A stretch of 64,000 nucleotides of DNA, taken from contig JALMGJ010000006.1 in assembly GCA_023362775.1 (NCBI GenBank), forward strand, positions 15,326,001-15,390,000, in the 5' to 3' direction. Position numbers and translations under genes: made by a program. Shown in pieces: positions 54,421 through 64,000 of this stretch. Numbering within the stretch: the stretch's first letter is position 1; each line of letters begins with the position of its first letter. Below the pieces are notes generated by a model that worked only from the letters and a program-made list of their open reading frames with translations, ran no database searches and had not been told where the DNA came from. Origin of the DNA: Charina bottae (taxonomy: Eukaryota > Chordata > Lepidosauria > Squamata > Charinaidae).

Positions 54421-54644
54421 TAAGTACTGAAGAAGGAACCTTAGGAGATCTGCAACCTTCTCCAAGCTGTCTCTTCCAGCCGTGTTGGAGTAGTACCTCC
54501 ATCATCCCCAGAAGCACAGCCAGGGATTGGGAATTATGAGACCCAGGAGAAGGGTGTGACTGGTGAAAGGAAAGAGTGATTTTTGACTTCAGAGTTCTGG
54601 ATTGAGAGGTGAAAGGATTGGCAATAGAGAGCTGAAGAGAAAAG

Positions 54645-54795
54645 AGAAATGTGGAGTCCTTGGTGCTCTCTGAGCCTTGTTGTTTTCTTGCAGACGTTTC
54701 ATTGCCAGGCTAGGCAACATCTTCAGTGTGAAAAGGGAGTGGGATTTGCTCTCTGTTTATATACCATGATACCCTGATCATTTAACTGTTTCTCA
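54645..54795 (-). mobile_element. PLE family 3 terminal-repeat fragment
   Basis: Minus strand: 'ggtatataaacagagagc' (TATA-like), then a hammerhead-like motif, then 'aagaaaacaacaaggctcag' and 'agagcaccaag'. A second copy lies at 55250-55565. No coding part is present. Confidence 0.65.
54689..54730 (-). ncRNA. Hammerhead-like motif, PLE family 3
   Basis: Minus strand: CTGAAGA (54726-54720), T, GTTGCC, loop TAGCCT, GGCAAT, GAAAC (54700-54696), GTC (54695-54693). Stem II has six pairs including one G-U, and the cleavage triplet is the classical GUC. A TATA-like box lies about 40 nt upstream. Confidence 0.62.
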
Positions 54796-55052
54796 TATGA
54801 CTTGATTTCCAGACTCTTCACAATCTTGGGTTCCCTCCTCTGAATTTGCTCCTATTTGTTACTGTCTTTCTGAACTGTGGCCCAGAACTGGAAACAGTAC
54901 CCTAAATGGGGTTTGACCCAGGCAGAGGGGAATTGGAGTACTTGGCATTCCAAAAGTAGGGAGGGGGAAAGCCATAAGCTGGAGTGGCTAGGTCCATGCA
55001 TCACGAAACACACCCAGTTCAATGGGTTTACAACACACCAAGCCAAATGAAA

Positions 55053-55236
55053 AAGGAAAGTGGGAGGCAAAAGGAAGAGGGGCCGACCAAGGGCAAGATG
55101 GATGGATGATATTCTGGAGGTGACAGACTCAACCATGGGGGAGCTGGGGATGGTGACGGCCGACAGGAAGCTCTGGCGTGGGCTGGTCCATGAGGTCACG
55201 AAGAGTCGGAGGCGACTGAACGAATAAACAACAACA
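55053..55236 (+). mobile_element. BovB 3' scrap with 13-bp target duplication
   Basis: 184 bp of BovB 3' end to 'aataaacaacaac', flanked by 'aagccaaatgaaa' at 55040-55052 and 55237-55249. A very short but complete target-primed insertion. Confidence 0.92.
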
Positions 55237-55249
55237 AAGCCAAATGAAA

Positions 55250-55565
55250 CTTGTGGAGTCTTGGTGCTCTCTGAGCCTTGTTGTTTTCTTGCAGACGTTT
55301 CATTGCCAGGCTAGGCAACATTTTCAGTGCGAAAAGGGAGTGGGACCTGCTCTCTGTTTATATACCCTGGCTTGTCCTGCCTGTGTTGGTGGAGGTGTTC
55401 TCCTCCCCTTAGGAGTTCCTTGATTGGACTGTTGTTTGCTGCTTGGTTGATTGAGTTAATAGTTCCTTGATTAGTGTATATTGTGCTGTTTGATTGTTCC
55501 TCTGGTGCTAATCCTGGTGTTAATCTTTGCATATCTGGGTGATGATTGCTGGCAAGGAGGAGAAA
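55250..55565 (-). mobile_element. PLE family 3 terminal-repeat fragment, second copy
   Basis: Near-identical to the 54.65-kb copy over the TATA and ribozyme-like part, but it extends further 5' on the minus strand. The core is mutated: CTGAAAA (55327-55321) replaces CTGAAGA, while GAAAC (55301-55297) and GTC are kept. Confidence 0.65.
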
Positions 55566-56513
55566 AGAGAAAGCCAACGTTTCCAAAATGGAAGATGACC
55601 AGAAGAGGAGCTACAAGAAACTAGTTGCTCTTTAAGAGCAGATTGTGAAAGCAACTAAACCGACTGTCTCAAAGTGGTAACTTGTGAAAGGGATGAGCAA
55701 GTATAACACCAGCACTTTTCACATTTTAAGTTATTTTTATCCTTGCAAAGAGGAGCAGCAGCTAAAAGCATCTTTTGAGTCAGATGTGTGCTTTTAAGGC
55801 TGATCAAGTTTCCTCGTATCTGGTTATTCCTCTTGAAATCTTTTATCTTTTTGAGAAGCAAATTACACAGGCATAGAATTACAATGGCTGCCGTTCTGCT
55901 CCATTGTAAAAATGTGGGTTTTGACTGTTTCCTGGTGGGCGGAACCCTGAAAATGGAAAGTAAAATGAAGACTTGCTTTCAGGTACAATAGTTGCACCCT
56001 AATTTGTGAAACCTGAACTTCAACTTGTCTAGTTGACTTCTAAGAAACTTATCTTTCTCTTTTGAATATATTGTTCCTGCTATATAATTAAAAGCTCGGC
56101 TGGATCAATCCGTATTTGTTATATGTGTGCATTTGGGATCAAGTAAGGCCTTTAGAAACCTTTTGGATTTGGGGGCATATCTCTGGGTATTTCCTACCTT
56201 ACACTTAACATGCCTTAGCTGTAGAGTAAAAATATCAAAAGCTGTGTCTCCCTAGTTGTGTGTATTTTCAGTGTCTATACCTACAAAGATCAGAATCCTG
56301 CTAGCAATGATTTTCCTTAATGGCACATAAGCAAACGCACAAGTTAGTACAGATGGGAGATCACTAGGAAATCCAAGGCTGCAGTCTAGGCTGGAAAGTT
56401 AAAAGCAATCCAAGAAAAAGATACTAGCAAAACTATGTCCATAATACTGTCAAGAGAATTATATGGTTATGTCAGTGAAGTCACCAGGAGTTGAGCTTGA
56501 CTGAAAGAGACTT
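55566..56513. other. Unique DNA, no gene recognised
   Basis: Single-copy AT-rich sequence. Confidence 0.5.
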
Positions 56514-56917
56514 TACAGGTAGTCCTCACTTAACAACCATTTGTTTAGGACTTATGACGGTGCTGAAAAAACCGACTTACAACCGGTCCTCACACTTACA
56601 ACCATTGCAGCATCTCCCCGGTCACTTGATCACAATTCGGGCGCTTGGCAACCAGTTTGCATTTATGACCGTTGCAGCATCCCAAGGTCGCGTGATCACC
56701 ATTTTCGACCTTTCCGGCCCGCTTCTGGCAAGCAAAATCAATGGGGAACCATGTAATTCACTTAACGCTCACATGGTTCGCTTAATGCCTGTGGTGATTC
56801 ACTTAATGACCACCACAAAAAAGGTCTTAAAATCAGGTCAGATTTACTTAATGACCACTTCGCTTAGCAGCTGAAATTCTGGTCCCAATTGTGGTTGTTA
56901 AGCGAGGACTACCTGTA
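56514..56917. mobile_element. TA-flanked MITE, long copy
   Basis: Ends 'tacaggtagtcctcacttaa' and 'ttaagcgaggactacctgta' with TA edges. About 400 bp, clearly related to 54010-54420. Confidence 0.88.
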
Positions 56918-57407
56918 CCTTTAATTCAGATTTGTTATGTTATAAATACATGAACTTCCTGTTAACAGCTTGAATTAGATTGGAAACATCAATCTCAGTT
57001 TATCCATTTACTCTTTAAAAAGATGTTCAGTCCCTGCTCTCCATTTTGTTTTACGCTTCAGTAATATTTTGAATTTTTCATCTTGGGGCTTATTTTCATA
57101 AAACATACACAACTGAACAGGTAGCTAGCCCTACCATTCTTGGTTTTGAACCCATGTTGGCATCTGTGCATATCCAGATGTGTTCAGCACAGTCCCAGAG
57201 ATGGTGGGCAGCAGGACACAGTGTCTGTACTTTCAAAGGAATTAGAGAAAGTAAAGGAAGAAAAAGATGGAAAATAGCGGAGTGCTTATCTTCAAAAGGA
57301 CATTCCCTTCTTAGAAGAAAATGCTTCAGCAAAGATCCACATGGTTTGGTTAAAGTTCTGATCCTGGCCAAGCTGCAGCTTTGTGTGTGAACCTTCGATC
57401 CAGGAGC
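56918..57407. other. Unique DNA
   Basis: No gene recognised. Confidence 0.5.
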
Positions 57408-58265
57408 CAGTTTGGTCTAGTGGTTAAGGCAATGGGCTAGAAACCAGGAGACTGAGACTTCTAGTCCCGCCTTAGGCGTGAAAGCCGGCTGGGTGACCTT
57501 GGGCCAGTCCCTGTCTCTCAGCCCTAGGAAGGAGCCAATGGCAAACCAGGAGCCTGAGAGTTCTAGTCCCGCCTTAGGCACAAAAGCCGGCTGGGTGACC
57601 TTGGGCCAGTTGCTCGCTCTCAGCCCTAAGAAGGAGCCAATGGCAAACCAGGAGCCTGAGAGTTCTAGTCCCGCCTCAGGCATGAAAGCGGGCTGGGTGA
57701 CCTTGGGCCAGTCCCTCTCTCTCAGCCCTAAGAAGGAGCCAATGGCAAACCAGGAGCCTGAGAGTTCTAGTCCCACCTTAGGCATGAAAGCCGGCTGGGT
57801 GACCTTGAGCCAGTCCCTGTCTCTCAGCCCTAGGAAGGAGCCAATGGCAAACCAGGAGCCTGAGAGTTCTAGTCCTGCCTTAGGCACAAAAGCCGGCTGC
57901 GTGACCTTGGGCCAGTTGCTCTCTCTCAGCCCTAAGAAGGAGCCAATGGCAAACCAGGAGCCTGAGAGTTCTAGTCCCGCCTCAGGCATGAAAGCGGGCT
58001 GGGTGACCTTGGGCCAGTCCCTCTCTCTCAGCCCTAAGAAGGAGCCAATGGCAAACCAGGAGCCTGAGAGTTCTAGTCCCGCCTTAGGCATGAAAGCCGG
58101 CTGGGTAACCTTGGGCCAGTTGCTCTATCTCAGCCCAACTCACCTCACAGGGTTGCTGTTGTGGGGAAAATAGGAGGAGTAAGGAGTATGTTCGCCGCCT
58201 TGAGTTATTTATAAAAGTAATAAAGGCGGGATATAAAATAAATAAAGTAAAAAATAAATAAAAAT
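57408..58265 (+). repeat. SINE family B expanded into a 102-bp array (seven units) with L2-type tail
   Basis: tRNA-like head 'ggagccagtttggtctagtgg' at 57408, then six complete 102-bp units and a partial seventh that leads into 'cccaactcacctcacagggt' and the '...aaggcgggatataaaataaa' tail. Units 1-3 and 4-6 share type-specific differences, so a 306-bp block was duplicated. Because 102 is divisible by three, frames stay open on both strands; they are not genes. Confidence 0.9.
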
Positions 58266-58359
58266 AATAAATAAATATTATCTTGCATTATTGTTCTTAC
58301 TCAAAATGTGCAGTTCCCATCATATATGTATAGATTGTCATGTTAAAGTTACTGATATT

Positions 58360-58595
58360 TTTTTTATCCCACCTTTATTATTTTTATAAATAACTCAGGG
58401 TGGGGAACATACCTAATACTCCTTCCTCCTCCTATTTTCCTCATAACAACAACCCTGTGAGGTGAGTTGGGCTGAAAGAGAAGGACTGGCCCAAGGTCAC
58501 CCAGCCGGCTTTCATGCCTAAGGTGGGACTAGAACTCACTGTCTCCTGGTTTCTAGCCTGGAGCCTTAACCACTAGACCAAACTGGCTCTCCCAG
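58360..58595 (-). mobile_element. SINE family B, single unit, L2-type tail
   Basis: Minus-strand copy from 'gccagtttggtctagtggtt' (about 58590) to the tail ending 'aataaaggtggga' near 58370. It has one unit only, so it is the unexpanded form. Confidence 0.85.
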
Positions 58596-59974
58596 CCAAC
58601 TAATAGTTTGAACTGATAGTTCAAGTACTAAGTAGGGCCAGGCCAAATTGTCTTCTCAACCTGGGAAAATGTGTGGACTTCATCTCCTAGAATTCTCCAT
58701 CCAGCACAGCCATTGCTGATGCAACGTTAGTTGACTTTCACACATCCTCAGAGTGCCCTGGTTGAGAAAGTCTGCCTGATCATTATATGTAGCCATTTCA
58801 TCTTGCAATGTTTCCAGTAAATTGTCTTCCTCTCTTAGCTAGTTAGTAGGGTGCAATCAAGTTGAACTCATTCCTGATGGCTCCATGCTGCTCTTCCATG
58901 ACAGTCTTGTAATCCCTTTGATCCCTACCTTATCTGTTGTCTTCCCTTTCTTCTACTTCCCTCAAGCTTGCCAAGCATAGCTGTTATTATTTTTTTTCTC
59001 TTACAACTAATGATGTAGATACGTTCCAGCATAAGTACCAGTTCCGAGACCTTATCATCAATTTCCTTATTGATGAGACATTTTTCTTGGCTTCTAATTA
59101 TAACTGATTGCAATTCCAGCAATAAATTAGCCAATTACCATTTCCCAATCTTCTTGAGATATCTCAGTCTATACATACACAGATAATATCCTGCCATTCC
59201 AATGCTATTTTCTCTCATCATTTTGCCAATTATCTTTTAACAGTGGGGCAATGCCATTTGCCCAATGCGATCTGTCTTCTATTTCTTTATCCTCCATTAC
59301 AAAATAATGCATGCAAGAAATCAGAAAATCGTTTGGGGACTGCACATTAAATGACTCTGTAAAATAGGTTACATCTTGTAGGGTGAATAGGGAACTTTAA
59401 TGGAACTCTCTTGCTCCTTGAATTGATCACAGGCCAATGACAAAAGCATTTTCTGCTCTGTATTCTACTCTCCCACCAGCCAGAGATGCACACTCAGACA
59501 CACACACACACACGTACACTTAAGAATCAAAATGTTCAGGATCTTTCATTTGTGCACAGGGCTCATGATAGTAATCATTTTGAAGTCCTAAGTATTTCTA
59601 TGTTTTTAGTTACCATGTACAGTATTTGATGAAAATTCAAAGTTCAGTCCTTTACAGATGTTATCAGATAGATATTATTCATCCCTGTCTTAAAGGACAG
59701 AAAATAGAAAGGATTTGTACCATCCAGGTAACCTGACCTCTGACACAGTGACTAGCTTTACACACTGGAGTATGTCATGCTTTGTTTAATTGCAGTTTAT
59801 TGAATGCACAATTAGTTGGGTTTATACAACACATCAAGCCAAATCAAATAAACATTTAAAGCTTACAACCATGCGTGAACCAGGTCACTGACCTCATCTT
59901 ATGGTTTGGCATTATTTCTGAATCCAGATAGTTTGTACTCAGTAATCACAACAAATAGTAGTAGGATACATACA
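58596..59974. other. Mostly unique DNA with an old palindromic MITE near 58655-58770
   Basis: 'cttctcaacctgggaaaatg' and 'ccctggttgagaaagtctg' are decayed ends of the family seen at 20458 and 44498. A CA run lies near 59500. No gene recognised. Confidence 0.45.
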
Positions 59975-61560
59975 GCGGCCTTTAAGGAGGCGGTGGTGCA
60001 CCCCCTCCTCAGAAATCATCCCTGGACCCTACTATTTTGGACAACTTTCGTCCAGTCTCCCACCTCCCCTTTCTAGGGAAGGTGGTGGAGAAAGTGGTGG
60101 CGTCACAACTCCAGAGGATTCTGGAGGAAACGGATTATCTAGACCCCTTTCAGTCAGGTTTCAGGATGGGATATGGGACGGAGACTGCATTGGTCGCACT
60201 TATGGATGATCTCTGGCAAGGGCGGGATGGAGGGAGTGCATCCATCCTTACCCTCTTAGATCTCTCAGCGGCTTTTGATACCATCAACCATGGTATCCTT
60301 TTGGGGCGGCTCAGAGAGTTGGGGGTGGGCAGTGTAGTTCTGCAGTGGTTCACCTCCTTCCTCCGGGGCCGTTCCCAATCAGTGATGATAGGGGAGGAGA
60401 GATCTGACCCACGGCCCCTCCTGTGTGGGGTGCCACAGGGTTCGGTGCTCTCCCCTCTCCTGTTTAACATCTATATGAAGCCGCTGGATGAGATCATCCG
60501 TCACCACGGGATGAAATACCATCTATATGCTGATGATACTCAGCTGTATATTTCCATCCTGGGTGAAGTAAGTGATGCAGTTGCCACCCTATCTCAGTGT
60601 CTGGAGGCTGTGGGGGCCTGGATGGGAAACAACAGGCTTCGGCTGAACCCTAGTAAGATGGAGTGGCTGTGGATTGATGGCCACTTGGGATCTAGGAAAT
60701 TGTCATCTTTGGTTCTAGATGGGGTGGCACTACCCCATTCGGAGCCAGTGCGGAATCTGGGGGTTCCCCTGGACTCACGACTCCTGCTGGAAGAGCAGGC
60801 GGCAGTCGTGGCCAGGAGGGCCTTTGCACAACTTCAGATTGTGCACCAGTTACGCCCTTTCCTGGACCGAGATGCCCTCCGAACAGTCACTCATGCCCTT
60901 GTCATCTCCCATATAGACTATTGTAATGCGCTCTACTTGGGGCTACCCTTGAGGAGTATCCAGAAGCTTCAACTGGTCCAGAATGCAGCTGCGCGGACAG
61001 TTATTGGGGCCAGAAGATCGGCTCATGTGACACCTCTGCTGCATGAGCTGCATTGGGTACCGGTTTGCTTCTGGGTACAATTCAAGGTGTTGGTTATCAC
61101 CTTTAAAGGCCTACATGGCATAGGGCCAGGTTACCTGAAGGACCGTCTCATCCCCAGAACATCGACCCGTCCCACCCGATCAGCCAGAGAAGGCTTGCTG
61201 CGGACCCCATCGACTAAAGAGTTCTATCTAGTGGAGTCCAGGAGGCGGGCCTTCTTTGCAGTTGTGCCCGCCCTTTGGAACATCTTACCCCCAGAGCTGA
61301 GGCTGGTTTCCTCGCTCCCGACCTTCCGGAAAGGCTTAAAGACCTGGTTCTGCCGTCTTGCCTGGGAGGGAAATGCCAACAGTTCCTCTTGGGGATGGCT
61401 GGTCCCATGAAGCCTTCCAGTATTTTTAACATCTTTTATACTTGGATTTTATATTATTTATTATATTGTAATTTTATATTTATGTTTTTTAACTATGTTT
61501 TATTGTGAACCGCCCAGGGTCCCCAACAGGGGAGATGGGCGGTAATATAAATTTAATAAT
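59975..61560 (+). mobile_element. L2/CR1-group LINE, 5'-truncated, well preserved
   Basis: It begins shortly before the RT (AAFKEAVVHPLL) with a 1-bp frame break near 60016, then an uninterrupted ORF, 3' UTR 'gaaccgcccagggtccccaa' and 'gggagatgggcggtaatata', then an expanded A-rich tail. It is the best copy of the family here. Confidence 0.9.
60037..61410 (+). pseudogene. L2/CR1 reverse transcriptase, open frame of 457 codons
   Basis: The open stretch starts at a TTG (DNFRPVSHLPFLGKVVEKV) and ends at the natural stop. RT motifs: FRPVSHLPF, SGFRMGYGTETAL, LLDLSAAFDTINH, GVPQGSVLSPLLFNIYM, the catalytic YADDTQLYIS, NLGVPLDSRL. The C-terminal L2/CR1 domain follows (IDYCNALYLGLPLRSIQKLQ, SAHVTPLLHELHW, ALWNILPPELR). 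The N-terminal endonuclease is missing through 5' truncation, so the element is inactive even though the RT is intact by eye. It differs from the 5.9-kb copy at only a few percent of positions. Confidence 0.87.
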
Positions 61561-61612
61561 AAAATAAAATAAAATAAAATAAAATAAAATAAAATAAAAT
61601 AAAATAAAATAA

Positions 61613-61643
<31 letters not shown>

Positions 61644-61728
61644 TAAAAATAAAAATAAAAATAAAAATAAAAATAAAAATAAAAATAAAAATAAAAATAA
61701 AAATAAAAATAAAAATAAAAATAAATAC
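61552..61728 (+). repeat. (AAAAT)n then (AAAAAT)n tail microsatellite
   Basis: About 65 bp of AAAAT units followed by about 105 bp of AAAAAT units directly after the LINE 3' UTR. The reverse-strand Phe-Ile/Leu frames are artefacts. Confidence 0.95.
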
Positions 61729-62244
61729 ATACCCATGACTTCCTGTAAACATTCAAATTCCCCAAGCATATGATGTTCCATATAAATCTAAAGACTCCTT
61801 TGAATCAGTTCAACTGACAGTGATATCCTGAGCCGGTTGGTGTAATTTTTTTCAGCAACAATACAGAACTGATTTGCCATTCCTGCCTTCTGAGATTTCT
61901 TTTTTTAGCTTCCCAATCTAATCTATTGTCTGATGGGATTTTCTGATGGTATCCCATCCAAGTACTAAGTAGGGCTAGGCCTGAACATACTGTAAGCTTT
62001 GCAAATTTCTTTTTGGGGGATATGAGAAAACAAGTTTTTTTTTTGCCTTCAGTCTCTGAACAGGTGACTCATCAGTTGTATGTAGGCACAGATCTGTCTA
62101 TGGGGTTGAAAGCAATTGAACTCATGGGTCATTGCAATTTAGTTGAGTATATGCAGTGCATTAGCTTTAGGAGCTATCCAGACCCTGATGCTCAGTAGTG
62201 AGCAATAGGGTTTTTTGTGTGTGTGTATTTGTGTATATAAAAAA
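61729..62244. other. Unique DNA
   Basis: No gene recognised. An old SINE-like phrase 'ccatccaagtactaagtagg' occurs near 61955. Confidence 0.4.
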
Positions 62245-62640
62245 ATTCCCTTCTCACCCCTATGTGTGGTCTGTGTCTTCCTCAACCTCGGGTCCTCTAC
62301 CAGAGGCCTGGGAGTTTGAGGGTTCTGCGCAGTATCTTGGCTGTTCCTAGCACTGTACTTTTCTGGACAGAGAGCTCTGATGTTGCTCTGTTGGAGCCAC
62401 TCTCCCAGCTTAGGAGTCACAGCCCCGAGTGCTTCTACCACTACTGGGACCATTTTGGCCTTCACTTTCCACATCCTCTCTAGTTCCTCCTTCAGGCCCT
62501 GGTACTACTCCAGCTTCTCATACTCCTTCTTCCTGATGTTGCTGTCACTTGGCACCGCTACATCCATCACCACCGCTGTTTTCTGGTCCTTGTCTACTAC
62601 TTGTCTCTTAGTTGTCTCTCATATGGACGAGACAAGTGTA
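62245..62640 (-). mobile_element. R4/Dong- or R2-group LINE fragment (restriction-like endonuclease end)
   Basis: The minus strand translates to VMDVAVPSDSNIRKKEYEKLE, a stop, then YQGLKEELERMWKVKAKMVPVV followed by EALGAVTPKL. The DVAVPxD...K...KY block is the C-terminal restriction-like endonuclease region of R2/R4-type LINEs. One in-frame stop and later divergence show decay. Confidence 0.55.
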
Positions 62641-62642
62641 TA

Positions 62643-62645
<3 letters not shown>

Positions 62646-62724
<79 letters not shown>
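62646..62724 (+). repeat. (GT)n and (GATA)n microsatellites
   Basis: (GT)n at 62646-62676, then (GATA)n at about 62680-62724. Confidence 0.95.
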
Positions 62725-62725
<1 letters not shown>

Positions 62726-62925
62726 GTCTTCAAGTCAGTCTTGACTCCTGGCAACTGCCTGGACAAGTCTCTGCAGTTTTCTTGGCAAATTTTTTGGACG
62801 TGTTTGTCATTGCCTCCTTCCTAGGGCTGAGATAGAGTGACTGGCCCAAGGTCACCCAGCTGGCTTCATGGCTAAGGTGGAGGTTTCTAGACTGGAGCCT
62901 TAACTACTACCCCAAACTGGCTTCC
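62725..62925 (-). mobile_element. SINE family B, long tail form, minus strand
   Basis: 'gtcttgactcctggcaactg' and 'gacaagtctctgcagttttc' are the tail seen at 7.7 kb. The body follows ('cctagggctgagatagagtg', 'ggtcacccagctggcttcat') and ends near the tRNA-like head at 62925. It directly adjoins the GATA repeat. Confidence 0.8.
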
Positions 62926-63424
62926 AATAGATTGTAGGAATTCTGGGATGGTAGTACCAGAACTCCACGCAGCTTCTTATTAGTATATAGCAGAGCAGAA
63001 GTGTTCCCATAAACTTGCACAAGGCTTAATCAGTTCAAAACACAAAATAAACACACTTCACACTTTAATGTAAAGTTACATTAAAAAAGAGTTTACAATT
63101 TTATTGTAACTCACAGTTCCTTAGTAGAAACGGTCCATGTGTGCGAGCAATTGGTTCTGACGTGACCCACGTGCTTCCTTAATGTGGCCCACCTGGATGG
63201 AAGTATGAGAAATGTGGGGCAGCAGCCATAGCTGCCATCCTCCTTGGTAGGAGATCCAAGCAGAAAGAAAAAGAGAAGGGAATGGGAAACAGGAAACCGG
63301 GATTCAGCCCCTCCCACACAAAGCAAGTAAGATTAGGTTACAACAGAGGCTGCCTCCTCCTTCAAGCTTGTGTGAGACGTGCTTGGTTGAAACCCGATCT
63401 CTAACATAGATACAGTATATAGAG
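62926..63424. other. Unique DNA
   Basis: No gene recognised. Confidence 0.5.
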
Positions 63425-63780
63425 CAGAGCTTTCCAAACTGTGTGTCGGGACACGTTAGTGTGTCTGCTGCAGTGTCTGGGTGTGTCACGGCTGCTGCTG
63501 CCTCCAATCCCTTCCAGGATTCCGTGCAGGTCCTAGTGCCTGCCTTGTGCCTTGCTGCCTTCAAACCTGCCCTGCCAGGATTCCGTGCAGGTCCTAGTGC
63601 CTGCCTTGTGCCTGGCTGCCTCCAAACCTGCCCTGCCAGGATTCCACGCAGGTCCTAGTGCCTGCCTTGTGCCCTGCTGTAAGAGTGTGTCACAAAATGA
63701 TGCCCTGCTGTAAGAGTGTGTCGCGAAATGATGCATGTCTAAAAAGTGTGTCACCAAGATGAAAAGTTTGGAAAGCTCTG
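63425..63780. mobile_element. hAT-type MITE with perfect 8-bp duplication
   Basis: Ends 'cagagctttccaaactgtgtg' and 'aaaagtttggaaagctctg'. 'atatagag' lies at 63417-63424 and 63781-63788. Inside is a tandem repeat of about 60 bp ('cctgccaggattccgtgcag'). Same family as 34862-35131. Confidence 0.92.
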
Positions 63781-63788
63781 ATATAGAG

Positions 63789-64000
63789 AGAGTATATATA
63801 GCAAGAGGAAAGTATATATAGAGTCTATCTTAAGAACGGTATATACACTCCACTTTCCTTTTTCCTCAGCTCTCAGACCAGTGAAATATGGATATTCCAT
63901 TACATCATGTCCTCAATACAAGGTTTTATTCTTGGGTGGGTGAATTTTTCGGTTTTTACATGGTGTATATTGTGTGTAGTGTTCTTACTTATATTGACTA
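63789..64000. other. AT-rich DNA to window end
   Basis: Nothing recognised. Confidence 0.5.

Noticed and set aside
57417..58173. Long open frames on both strands with 34-residue repeats
   Set aside because: They arise from a 102-bp SINE-derived tandem array whose unit is a multiple of three.
61489..61781. Phe-Ile, Phe-Leu and Tyr-Phe repeat frames
   Set aside because: Translation of the AAAAT/AAAAAT tail on the minus strand.

Overview
This is a window of vertebrate nuclear DNA, most likely from a squamate reptile (lizard or snake). That reading rests on the repeats: BovB LINEs, Sauria-type tRNA SINEs with a BovB-like tail, L2/CR1-group LINEs ending in a 'gggagatgggcgg...taaataaata' tail, several Penelope-like elements (PLEs) and many short hAT-type inverted-repeat elements. 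There is no operon structure, rRNA, functional tRNA or CRISPR array. Nearly every long reading frame belongs to a retrotransposon.

Layout. 0.5-4.4 kb: an almost intact minus-strand APE-type LINE (RTE-like, C-terminal zinc finger) with a single premature stop. 5.9-8.8 kb: L2/CR1 copies and a SINE. 11.0-14.2 kb: a near full-length BovB with two frameshifts. 14.4-20.5 kb: L2 tails, a Sauria SINE, a minus-strand PLE (family 1) and an old RTE-like copy split by a SINE carrying a 102-bp array. 20.5-28.7 kb: mostly unique, AT-rich DNA with microsatellites, two Sauria SINEs and one MITE. 28.7-30.8 kb: two 5'-truncated BovB copies. 31.7-35.7 kb: nested insertions: an L2 tail holding a nearly intact PLE (family 2), followed by two hAT MITEs. 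36.4-40.0 kb: LINE 5'-end-like DNA, two more family 1 PLE fragments and a BovB scrap. 40-50 kb: mostly unique intergenic or intronic DNA with MITEs and SINEs. 50.6-52.8 kb: a CpG island and promoter-like DNA, the only convincing host-gene signal. It holds a minus-strand first coding exon (signal-peptide start plus a splice donor) and, 1.3 kb away, an ETS/ZNF143-type promoter cluster. 53-64 kb: MITEs, family 3 PLE fragments, a second 102-bp SINE array, a well preserved L2/CR1 LINE with an (AAAAT)n/(AAAAAT)n tail, an R4-like LINE fragment and a hAT MITE.

The most interesting signal is a hammerhead-ribozyme-like core (CTGAAGA, a paired stem II, GAAAC, then GTT or GTC). It recurs in the terminal repeats of three sequence-unrelated PLE families, with stem II different in sequence but paired in each. 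PLE-encoded hammerheads are known from the literature. The specific copies here, their decay, and the 123-bp palindrome at the 5' end of the family 2 element are read directly from the sequence.

How the parts relate: BovB probably supplies the machinery that moves the Sauria SINEs (shared 3' end), the L2/CR1 LINE probably moves SINE family B copies with an L2-type tail, and the MITEs depend on hAT or TA-targeting transposases not encoded here. Clade names are from recall of family features, without a database search.
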